DNA of 32,504 nt from Alcaligenaceae bacterium (lineage in GTDB: Bacteria > Pseudomonadota > Gammaproteobacteria > Burkholderiales > Burkholderiaceae_B): positions 1-32,504 of the forward strand of contig CANCOC010000038.1 in assembly GCA_947379755.1 (NCBI GenBank). Reading direction: 5' to 3'. Every line of letters begins with the position of its first letter. The stretch's first letter is position 1. The notes under the pieces were generated by a model. The model was given only the letters and a program-made list of their open reading frames with translations. It was not told the origin of the DNA and did no database searches. This document shows positions 24,575 through 31,311 of the stretch, one piece after another. A program made the position numbers and the translations under genes.

Positions 24575-24949
24575 TTAGTCTGGCATTGCAATGGTTTCAA
24601 ACTGGCCTGGCAAAACGATTTCCAGCATTTCGAGGTCCTCCGAGTGCGCAATCTCGCGGTGACGGATCCCTGGCGGCTGGTGGACACAGGTACCTGCGAC
24701 CAACTTGTGCTCACCGTGCCCTTCGTATTCGAAAATAGCCCAGCCCTTCAGGACATACACCAGCTGCATCTGAATCTCGTGACGGTGCCATTCGCCAGTC
24801 GCCTCTGTACCGGTATGGGCATGAATCAGATGCATGACCGCTTTGCCATCGGTCGCCTCCATAATGCCGAGATCACGGTAGTCAAAATATTGCCGCAAAC
24901 CATCGTGCGAAAAGGGGACATCCCTGGCATGCTGAATACTGAATTTCAT
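24575..24949 (-). CDS. Single-domain cupin protein
   Basis: A 124-residue beta-barrel protein. Cupin motif 1 is GEWHRHEIQMQLVYVLKG with His55 and His57; the usual Glu four residues later is a Gln. Motif 2 is HQPPGIRHREI with His97. These three histidines can hold a divalent metal, so it may be an isomerase, dioxygenase or small-molecule sensor; the family does not fix the function. GGAG lies 5 nt before the ATG at 24949. It sits between the rubredoxin-reductase fusion (44 bp upstream) and the dehydrogenase (42 bp downstream) on the same strand, so it is very likely part of the same transcript. Confidence 0.82.
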   Translation of the reverse strand: MKFSIQHARDVPFSHDGLRQYFDYRDLGIMEATDGKAVMHLIHAHTGTEATGEWHRHEIQMQLVYVLKGWAIFEYEGHGEHKLVAGTCVHQPPGIRHREIAHSEDLEMLEIVLPGQFETIAMPD

Positions 24950-24993
24950 GTCATCTCCATTATTTTATTTTTATCATACGCCATGGAAATGTA

Positions 24994-26322
24994 TCACCCG
25001 ATTTCGAGTGAGGCAACAGTCGTGCCCCCAAAGGACTGCTGCATCCGGAGCTTTGCCGGGTCGTCTTGCATCACCTGCCACAGCCCTGCTGTAACAGGCA
25101 GACCATGAAGGACCACAGGGATGGACTTTGTTTTCAGGCGAATCACCGGCTGCGTATGGGCATACCCTGCATAAGGAATATTCAGGATCGCGTGCGCAAT
25201 TGCCTGGGCCTGTTTAGAAATGGGTTCAATAAAACGGCAAGGTGCACCCTCGATGCTGACACAGTCGCCCAACGCATAGACCTGGCTGGCACTGGTTTGC
25301 AACGTGGAGGGGTCCACTGCAATGCCTCTGTCCAGCGCAAGGCCGGCACCCGAGGCCAGACGCGTATCGGTCACGAGCCCAGTCGCTGCAACCACTTCAT
25401 CCGCAACAAACTGCCGTGCGCATTGCGTCCAGACGCGCTTGCTACCATCCGGATTGAGCGCAACACCCAGCACCTGCACCGATCCCACAACAGTCACACC
25501 TGCCTTCTCAAGGCCTGCGCGTAAGCGTGCAGAGCCCTGCGGCGGGAGCAGCGTGGCCAGTGGCTGAGACTGGACATCCAGCAAGGTGACCTGATGCCCA
25601 GCCCGTGCAAAATCATCAGCAAGTTCGCAGCCAACCATTCCGGCACCAACAATCACAATCCGCTTGGGACCCTGCTGGATTTTTTGTTTCAAGCCTGACC
25701 AGCCAGCCAGATCGTTGATGCGCCAGCAAAGCTGGGGGGGCAAACATGCAGGCAACGCAGGTCGTGCACCCATCGCAATCACCAGACTGGTGAATGACAA
25801 GGTGCCGCGGGTCGTGCGTAACTGATGCAGGACGGGACTCAGTCCCACTGCAAAGGTATCAGGTAACAAACGCACACCAAGCCTGAGCGCCGCATGAACA
25901 CCGGTTTCGCGCACAAGTGACTCGCGTGTGGCGCCGCGCGATATTGCAATAGACAATTCGGGCTTGAGGTAACGATCACCCTCACAGGCCGTCACAATCG
26001 TAATCGGCAATCCGGCATCCAGGGCACGCAAGGCTTCTGCCGCGGCCCAGCCAGCATGACCTGCTCCGACAATCACGACGCCCAGACCACGTGCGACATG
26101 CGACGCACCAGTCAGCAGGCTTGGGCCAGCGACTGCGACGGCCGCGTGGTCGTAGGGTTCAAAATCAGCCTTGACGACGCCACATAATGGGCAGACCCAG
26201 TCTTCGGGTATATCTTCGAAACGTGTACCGGGTGCGATGCCGCTGTCGGGATCGCCAGCCTGTTCGTCATAAATCAGGCCGCAGGCGCGACAGATAAACT
26301 GCTTCCATTGAACCTGGCTCAT
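24994..26322 (-). CDS. Rubredoxin-FAD/NAD(P)H oxidoreductase fusion (rubredoxin reductase-like)
   Basis: A 442-residue two-part protein. Residues 1-55 are a rubredoxin with the iron ligands C11-x2-C14 and C44-x2-C47 and the typical [22 protein letters not shown] stretch. After a short linker comes a pyridine-nucleotide-disulfide-type reductase: FAD motif [10 protein letters not shown] at about 82-91, NAD(P)H motif [14 protein letters not shown] at about 222-235, and VYALGDC near 348-354 closing the FAD site. It should pass electrons from NAD(P)H through FAD to its own rubredoxin. Free-standing relatives serve alkane hydroxylases, flavorubredoxin or superoxide reductase; none is visible here. 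It overlaps the flavoprotein gene before it by 4 bp (ATGA), pointing to that protein as its partner. Confidence 0.9.
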   Translation of the reverse strand: MSQVQWKQFICRACGLIYDEQAGDPDSGIAPGTRFEDIPEDWVCPLCGVVKADFEPYDHAAVAVAGPSLLTGASHVARGLGVVIVGAGHAGWAAAEALRALDAGLPITIVTACEGDRYLKPELSIAISRGATRESLVRETGVHAALRLGVRLLPDTFAVGLSPVLHQLRTTRGTLSFTSLVIAMGARPALPACLPPQLCWRINDLAGWSGLKQKIQQGPKRIVIVGAGMVGCELADDFARAGHQVTLLDVQSQPLATLLPPQGSARLRAGLEKAGVTVVGSVQVLGVALNPDGSKRVWTQCARQFVADEVVAATGLVTDTRLASGAGLALDRGIAVDPSTLQTSASQVYALGDCVSIEGAPCRFIEPISKQAQAIAHAILNIPYAGYAHTQPVIRLKTKSIPVVLHGLPVTAGLWQVMQDDPAKLRMQQSFGGTTVASLEIG

Positions 26323-27458
26323 GCAGGCATTTCCTGCCTGGACAATCGTGCCATTTCCCAGCGCAGATGCTTGATTGCGGGCGTCACAATCGCGACAAAA
26401 TGGGCCTCGCGGATCCGGCGCTGCGGTGCCGTATTCATCATGTAGCCGCGGGCGCCCTGATGGAGCAAGGCAGACTGGGAGGCTCTGAGGACAAACTCGG
26501 CGCTTTGCGCACGAGCATCCAGCACCTCAATCAGATAATCATTGCTGCCGTCATAAGGCGTAAGGGCCAGTCGCGAGATCCGTGTGGCCAGATCGTCGTA
26601 TTCTGCCTGCAATGTGTCCGGCCTGTCATGCAAAAACTGATTGACGTGGCCAAGCAGAGGTTCGACTTCGAGGATCGAATCTATACTGCCCTGCGCCACA
26701 CCCAGTGCCCAGCCGGTCTGCAGCAAAATAAATGCCGCGCGGACTTTTGCGATGAAGGGCTTTGCTGGGTCTGCAATGATATTGTCCTCGCTGATGAACG
26801 TGTCATCCATGCGAATACCCCAGGTGCTGGTACCTTCCATGCCAGAAAACTCGGGACACTGACGCAATACAACTTCTTCGGTACAGCGCAGCAAAAACAT
26901 GATTTCGTGGGAGGTGCTGCCATCCTCGCGGCATACGCCTGCAATGGCACCGCAGTACTGACCCGGTGCAATGTGACTGACCCAGGGCAGCGCACCGCTG
27001 ACGCGATAGCCACCCGGTACTTTTTTGGCACGCAGCAACATTTTTTCAATGCCAGCAAACGACTTCATCGGGTTCGAAAGTGCAGTCCCCCCAAAGGTTG
27101 CTGCCATGGCATGCTGCTCAAGGACCTGTCCAGTCAGGGCCGGGTTGCCGGACTGCTCCAGGTACAGGCCACAGACATCATGGCACCAGGTCAGAAAACC
27201 TGTTGACCCGCAGTTGCGGCTGATCGCACGCATGGACTCAATCGCCAGGCCAAACCGTGTGCCATTGCGATCAAGGTGTGCAGAAAATGCACCTGCCTGA
27301 CCCAGTTCGCGCATGATATCGAGTGGATAATGCCCGGCATGGTCGATGCGGTAGGCCGCCTCAGCCAGACAACGATTCGAAATATCCGTAACGCTCTGGA
27401 GCACAGCGTCGATACTTGTTGAATTCGAAACTTCAGACACTGCATCCACTGGATTCAT
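26319..27458 (-). CDS. Acyl-CoA-dehydrogenase-fold flavoprotein, possibly a flavin monooxygenase
   Basis: A 379-residue protein with the ACAD fold: an N-terminal helical domain, a beta domain around [20 protein letters not shown] and [15 protein letters not shown], and a C-terminal four-helix domain ending in [21 protein letters not shown]. In true acyl-CoA dehydrogenases this last region carries the catalytic Glu in an IYEGT motif; here it reads VAIVTPA, so that base is missing. The pattern suits DszC/HpaB-like flavin monooxygenases or other side branches of the family. I start at ATG 27458; an open frame extends to 27605, but the extra 49 residues run through the upstream gene and lack family character. 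The ATGA overlap with the rubredoxin-reductase gene suggests functional coupling. The substrate is unknown. Confidence 0.8.
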   Translation of the reverse strand: MNPVDAVSEVSNSTSIDAVLQSVTDISNRCLAEAAYRIDHAGHYPLDIMRELGQAGAFSAHLDRNGTRFGLAIESMRAISRNCGSTGFLTWCHDVCGLYLEQSGNPALTGQVLEQHAMAATFGGTALSNPMKSFAGIEKMLLRAKKVPGGYRVSGALPWVSHIAPGQYCGAIAGVCREDGSTSHEIMFLLRCTEEVVLRQCPEFSGMEGTSTWGIRMDDTFISEDNIIADPAKPFIAKVRAAFILLQTGWALGVAQGSIDSILEVEPLLGHVNQFLHDRPDTLQAEYDDLATRISRLALTPYDGSNDYLIEVLDARAQSAEFVLRASQSALLHQGARGYMMNTAPQRRIREAHFVAIVTPAIKHLRWEMARLSRQEMPA

Positions 27459-27495
27459 ACACACGCTCTGATTCAGAAACACATATAAAAAAAAA

Positions 27496-28050
27496 TTAAT
27501 CAGCCAGCCCGATATCAAAGGCAATAGGATTACGCATTGAATTGGCGACGGGTGAATACATGTTGGCATGACGCACGATTTCATCGAGGACTTCACGCGA
27601 AGCATCGCCTTCTACAACCACCTTGACACGAATCGCCTGAAAACCCATCTGTGCAGGCTGCATGTCTGCGCCGCCCGCACCCCAGGCTGCAGGGTTTCCG
27701 ATATCGCCTTCAAGGAATAATTCGAGCTTACTGAGTTTGACTTGCTTCCAGGTGGCCACGGCAGTGATGCCAACAGACAGGCAACCACCAAGCGCACACA
27801 GCACCATTTCACCTGGAGCAGGCGCAGTATCCTCGCCAAACAGGTGAGGTGGTTCATCGACTACGACCGGAGCATGGTTGCCGACGTAGTTCAATGTGCG
27901 GTACTGACCCTCAGTCACGGTATGTACTTTGTTGGTCCCACGGCGGGTGGGGTCTGCACGGCCTTTCTCTGCAAAACCCATCAGACCATCGCGATCGATC
28001 GGACGCAAATAGGCTTTGACTGTTGTAGGGGTTGCGTTGCTGGTGCTCAT
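27496..28050 (-). CDS. OsmC-family protein lacking the second catalytic cysteine
   Basis: A 184-residue OsmC/Ohr-superfamily protein. The core helix reads APGEMVLCALGGCLSVGITAVAT, with Cys85 and Cys90, the latter at the usual first-cysteine position. The second redox cysteine, normally in a CPV or CPxS motif, is replaced: the segment reads HANMYSPVANSMRNP with Ser166. A thiol peroxidase cycle as in Ohr is therefore unlikely, and a role with sulfur compounds, thioesters or electrophiles is more open. A good ribosome-binding site (CGGAGT) precedes the ATG at 28050. It is followed 37 bp later by the ACAD-like gene and preceded by the Ldh-type gene, with a 75-bp gap that could hold an extra promoter (TAGATAAT near 28068-28075 on this strand). 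Confidence 0.85.
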   Translation of the reverse strand: MSTSNATPTTVKAYLRPIDRDGLMGFAEKGRADPTRRGTNKVHTVTEGQYRTLNYVGNHAPVVVDEPPHLFGEDTAPAPGEMVLCALGGCLSVGITAVATWKQVKLSKLELFLEGDIGNPAAWGAGGADMQPAQMGFQAIRVKVVVEGDASREVLDEIVRHANMYSPVANSMRNPIAFDIGLAD

Positions 28051-28125
28051 GATGGACTCCGTTGATTTAAAAATTATCTAGTATGTCAGGACTATTTTAA
28101 GCGATGGTTATGACTACCCGGCGAG

Positions 28126-29202
28126 CTAAAAAGGCAGCAAGGAACCAACCCCTGCCTCATTGGCCACCCGTGCCACATCAGACAGCGTATCAATCGGCAG
28201 CAATAGCCCTTTACTGCGGTTGTCGGTATCCGCCAGTTTTTCCATTTCACCAGGATAAAACACCTGATCATGGCCCTCTGCAAGTGGAACATCCTTGAGC
28301 GAAGTCAAATACTCATCCATGCGCGCATGGAACGCGTTGAGCGGCTGAAAAGCCGCAACATTCAGTGCCACCATGAAGTGACCGGCACCACTGCGATTGA
28401 CCGGATCATACGGGCCATGGACCTTGTCCAGGAACTGGCTACCTGACAGCACACCCGAGAGAATATCCACCATTGTGCCCATGACATAGCCTTTGTGGCC
28501 TGCCATCGGCAGGATAAAGCCTTCGAGAGCAGCTTTGGGATCCGTTGTGGGGCGCCCCAGCGCATCGACCGCCCAATGCGAAGGGATGCTCTCGCGACGC
28601 TTGTCTGCCAGATAAATCTTGCCGCGCGCCACACCCGAGTTCGCCATGTCCATGACCACTGGTCCGTAGCTCCCACCTGGCACTGCAATTGACCAGGGAT
28701 TGGTGCCGATCTTTTTCTTCAGGCCACCCCAGGGAGCCATGTTTGGGCCCGCATTACTCATGAGCACCATTACACAACCCTGCTGCGCGCCAATCCGGGT
28801 GTAATACATGCAGGTGCCAAAATGATTCGAGTTCCGCACGGACACAACACCCACACCATGCTTCTGTGCACGCGTGACAGCCTCATCGACCGCGCGTCGC
28901 GCGATGACCTGGCCCAGCCCGTCGTGCCCGTCCATGACCGCCACTGCACCTGCATCGACTTCGAGAGTCGTCTGTGTTAAAGCCTGCATCGCACCGGATT
29001 GCAGACGGGCGTAATACCAGCCCAGACGCAACAGCCCGTGGGACTGATGACCCCAGAGGTCTGCCTGCACCAGGGTGTCTGCAGCGAGCCAGGCATCCTG
29101 TTCAGGCACACCAATGCTGCGATATACCGCTGCAGCCACCTCCTGCAAACGTACAGGGTCAATTCTGTTGCCCATGACTTGCTGCGATTCTGTCTCACGC
29201 AT
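28126..29202 (-). CDS. Ldh-family (malate/L-lactate/ureidoglycolate-type) NAD(P)-dependent oxidoreductase
   Basis: A 358-residue member of the Ldh_2 family (YlbC/ComC/AllD/DlgD type), which is unrelated to classical LDH and acts on 2-hydroxy or 2-keto acids. The catalytic region is GHQSHGLLRLG with His52 and His55, then VRNSNHFGTCMYYT (His127), TNPWSIAVPG for cofactor binding and GHKGYVMGTMVDILSGVLSG. The start at ATG 29202 has AAGAG just upstream and gives normal length; another ATG at 29175 is possible. An open frame upstream to 29361 crosses an inverted repeat and has no family similarity. It heads the minus-strand cluster and is divergent from an OFA-type transporter; the substrate is probably a hydroxy or keto acid imported by that transporter or captured by the Bug protein. 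Confidence 0.88.
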   Translation of the reverse strand: MRETESQQVMGNRIDPVRLQEVAAAVYRSIGVPEQDAWLAADTLVQADLWGHQSHGLLRLGWYYARLQSGAMQALTQTTLEVDAGAVAVMDGHDGLGQVIARRAVDEAVTRAQKHGVGVVSVRNSNHFGTCMYYTRIGAQQGCVMVLMSNAGPNMAPWGGLKKKIGTNPWSIAVPGGSYGPVVMDMANSGVARGKIYLADKRRESIPSHWAVDALGRPTTDPKAALEGFILPMAGHKGYVMGTMVDILSGVLSGSQFLDKVHGPYDPVNRSGAGHFMVALNVAAFQPLNAFHARMDEYLTSLKDVPLAEGHDQVFYPGEMEKLADTDNRSKGLLLPIDTLSDVARVANEAGVGSLLPF

Positions 29203-29236
29203 GCTCTTTTTAACCCGATATGTAGAGCGAAACAGT

Positions 29237-29261
29237 TTAACCAGTTCAAGAAACCGGTTAA
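29237..29261. promoter_or_regulatory. Operator-like inverted repeat upstream of the Ldh-type gene
   Basis: TTAACCAGTT (29237-29246), spacer CAAGA, then AACCGGTTAA (29252-29261): 10-bp arms complementary at 9 of 10 positions. It sits 35 bp upstream of the Ldh-type start, where a repressor or activator dimer would control the minus-strand cluster. It has no following T-run, so a terminator is unlikely. Confidence 0.55.
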
Positions 29262-29387
29262 GCGCCAGACCCGCAACATGCATGGCACGCCCAGCCCGCG
29301 CACCCCTGCAGCGCACAACGCACCAAACAGGCACCGAGTTGGTGCCGCGCATCCTGCGCATTCCTGAGCCACCCCTTTTCAGGCATG

Positions 29388-29417
29388 TTGCATCGCGTTT
29401 GTGCCGAAGCGGATAAC
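29388..29417 (+). promoter_or_regulatory. Possible sigma70 promoter of the MFS gene
   Basis: TTGCAT (29388-29393) and GATAAC (29412-29417) are separated by 18 bp, about 55 bp upstream of the MFS start at 29473. The fit to consensus is moderate. Confidence 0.3.
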
Positions 29418-29472
29418 TGGCATGTTTATTGCTGTTCGCCTGCTATCGAATAAAGTTCTTCTGGAGATACTG

Positions 29473-30744
29473 ATGACCGCTTCCTCAATTGCTGCGCACC
29501 CTGCTGCGGGTCAAACCAGCTTTCTGAAATCAAAGTGGGTGCAGTTGCTGCTTGGCATGATTTGCATGATGGCAATTTCAAGTCCGCAATATGTATGGGC
29601 ACTCTTTACTAAACCTTTGCTCGGTGAGCTGGGAGTGGAGCTGGCCACTCTCCAGGTTACCTTTTCAATACTGATTGTGCTGCAAACATTCTTTTCACCG
29701 TTTCAGGGATACCTGGTTGACCGCTTTGGTGCGCGCGTCCTGCTGTCGATCGGCGCCATTCTGACGGGTTTGAGCTGGGTACTGTCTGCCAAAGTGCATA
29801 GCGTGATGGGAATATATTTAACCTATGGCCTGCTGGGCGGATTAGGAACCGGCATCGTCTACATCGGGATTGTAGGATTGATGGTGCGCTGGTTTCCCAC
29901 TTCGCGTGGCTTTGCCGTGGGCATGGTTGCGGCGGGCTATGGCATTGGTGCGATTCTCACGACCTTCCCGATTTCTTCCACGCTTGCTGCCTCTGGTTAT
30001 CAGCACACACTGACCGTTTTCGGCTACATCATCGGTGCGGTTGGCCTGATCGCTGCACAGGGTTTGAGAATGCCAGATGTGATTCGAAACGCTGTCAGCA
30101 AAAAAATTGCTCAGGCCGAGCTTGGTGTCACGCCAAAAGTCATGCTCAAGACGCCGATATTCTGGCTGATGTTTGCAATGATGACCATGATGTCAACTTC
30201 TGGTCTGATGGTGATTTCACAAATGGGTGCCTTTGCCAAGGATTTCGGCATCACCAATGCGATGGTCTGGGGCATGGCTGCACTGCCGCTGGCGCTTACG
30301 ATTGACCGGTTTACGAATGGCCTGACACGACCATTTTTTGGCTGGATTTCTGACCGCTACGGTCGCGAGAACACCATGTTCATCGCGTTTGGCCTCGAAG
30401 CCATCGCCATGACATGCTGGCTGTATTTCCGTAACGACCCCGTCATGTTTGTATTGTTATCCGGCATTGTATTTTTTGGCTGGGGTGAGATTTTCTCTCT
30501 GTTTCCTTCCACACTCACCGATACGTTTGGCCCAAAACATGCAACGACCAATTATGGTTTTCTGTATATGGCACAAGGCATCGGATCCATCCTGGGAGGC
30601 CCGATTGCCGCGCTGGTCTACACAGGTTTTGGTAGCTGGATACCCGTCTTTGGGCTGATGATCGGCCTGGATGCCACGGCAGCATTGCTGGCCTTGTTTG
30701 TACTCAAGCCCATGCGTGTCAGCTATCTGAATAAGTCGATCTAA
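29473..30744 (+). CDS. OFA-family (oxalate/formate antiporter-like) MFS transporter
   Basis: A 423-residue major facilitator with about 12 transmembrane helices. The loop 2-3 signature is GYLVDRFGARVL, the repeat in the second half is GWISDRYGRENTM, and QYVWALFTKPLLGELGVELATLQVTFSI in helix 1-2 is typical of OxlT-like OFA proteins, as is GLLGGLGTGIVYIGIVGLMVRWFP. The start ATG 29473 has GGAGA (29463-29467) 5 nt upstream; a longer frame to 29401 begins in the promoter region. Family members move small mono- and dicarboxylates (oxalate, formate, lactate, pyruvate). Divergence from the hydroxy-acid dehydrogenase cluster suggests that it imports that cluster's substrate. The ligand itself is not determined, and OxlT function should not be assumed. 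Confidence 0.88.
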   Translation: MTASSIAAHPAAGQTSFLKSKWVQLLLGMICMMAISSPQYVWALFTKPLLGELGVELATLQVTFSILIVLQTFFSPFQGYLVDRFGARVLLSIGAILTGLSWVLSAKVHSVMGIYLTYGLLGGLGTGIVYIGIVGLMVRWFPTSRGFAVGMVAAGYGIGAILTTFPISSTLAASGYQHTLTVFGYIIGAVGLIAAQGLRMPDVIRNAVSKKIAQAELGVTPKVMLKTPIFWLMFAMMTMMSTSGLMVISQMGAFAKDFGITNAMVWGMAALPLALTIDRFTNGLTRPFFGWISDRYGRENTMFIAFGLEAIAMTCWLYFRNDPVMFVLLSGIVFFGWGEIFSLFPSTLTDTFGPKHATTNYGFLYMAQGIGSILGGPIAALVYTGFGSWIPVFGLMIGLDATAALLALFVLKPMRVSYLNKSI

Positions 30745-30808
30745 AAACCACTTGTCACGTGGGCGCGAGTAAGGGATGATGCGCGTTCACTTGATAAGGG
30801 AATTTGCC

Positions 30809-31246
30809 ATGACCAAACTTCGCAGCGACATCACAGTTCAAGAGCTGAACCAGCGAAGCGGTGACAACTTGCCCGGTCTGATGGGTGTGCAGGCAATCGA
30901 GCTGATGGAAAATACGCTCAAGAGCCGCATGGTTCTGAAGCAAATGCATTTTGCACCGAACACCTATCTGCATGCAGCCAGTGTGATCGCACTGGCCGAC
31001 ACGACGTGTGGCTATGCCACCGTTGCCCACCTGCCAGCGGGCGCGACTTCCTTTACAACCATCGAACTCAAGAGCAATCACCTCGGCACTGTGCGTGGCG
31101 TAGGTTCTGTGATTGCCTGTACAGCCACCGCCCAGCATCTGGGCGGCAATACTCAGGTTTGGGATGCCGTCGTGACCGACGAAGCGACCGGCAAAAAAAT
31201 TGCCATCTTTCGTTGCACCCAAATGATTCTATGGCCCAAAGCCTGA
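30809..31246 (+). CDS. Hotdog-fold thioesterase-like protein (PaaI/YdiI type)
   Basis: A 145-residue single hotdog domain. The central helix region reads NTYLHAASVIALADTTCGYAT, with His55 and Asp64 at positions that carry catalytic residues in PaaI-type acyl-CoA thioesterases, followed by the strands TTIELKSNHLGTVRGV and IFRCTQMIL. The usual HGG preceding the helix is HAA, so activity cannot be taken for granted. ATG 30809 has AAGGG (30796-30800) 8 nt upstream; an ATG at 30776 is less well placed. It lies 64 bp after the MFS gene and 65 bp before fhs on the same strand. The substrate is unknown; acyl-CoA hydrolysis is the family expectation. Confidence 0.82.
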   Translation: MTKLRSDITVQELNQRSGDNLPGLMGVQAIELMENTLKSRMVLKQMHFAPNTYLHAASVIALADTTCGYATVAHLPAGATSFTTIELKSNHLGTVRGVGSVIACTATAQHLGGNTQVWDAVVTDEATGKKIAIFRCTQMILWPKA

Positions 31247-31280
31247 TAAATGCCGCAACCCCGGGCACGGTATGATGCTT

Positions 31281-31295
31281 AACATTCAGAATGTT
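31281..31295. promoter_or_regulatory. Perfect 15-bp palindrome upstream of fhs
   Basis: AACATTC-A-GAATGTT (31281-31295) is a perfect dyad 16 bp before the fhs start codon and 5 bp after a good -10-like TATGAT (31271-31276). The position fits a repressor operator at the transcription start. A convincing -35 element was not found. Confidence 0.5.
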
Positions 31296-31311
31296 TAAAT
31301 GAGATGGATAG

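Larger units (their letters stand above)
29203..29472. other. Divergent intergenic region between Ldh-type and MFS genes
   Basis: These 270 bp separate divergent genes and hold the 29237-29261 inverted repeat and a possible MFS promoter. Frames that cross the region (including GTG-started extensions of both genes) have no ribosome-binding site and no recognisable domains. No regulator gene or RNA is visible. Confidence 0.6.

Noticed and set aside
26367-27206. 279-residue plus-strand open frame opposite the ACAD-like gene
   Set aside because: It has no recognisable domain, lies fully antisense to a conserved protein with clear family motifs, and its composition is that of a shadow frame.
27459-27605. 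49-residue N-terminal extension of the ACAD-like protein
   Set aside because: It overlaps the end of the OsmC gene, has no family similarity, and the ATG at 27458 gives a normal N-terminus.
29203-29361. N-terminal extension of the Ldh-type protein
   Set aside because: It crosses the inverted repeat and promoter region, has no ribosome-binding site, and adds sequence absent from the family.
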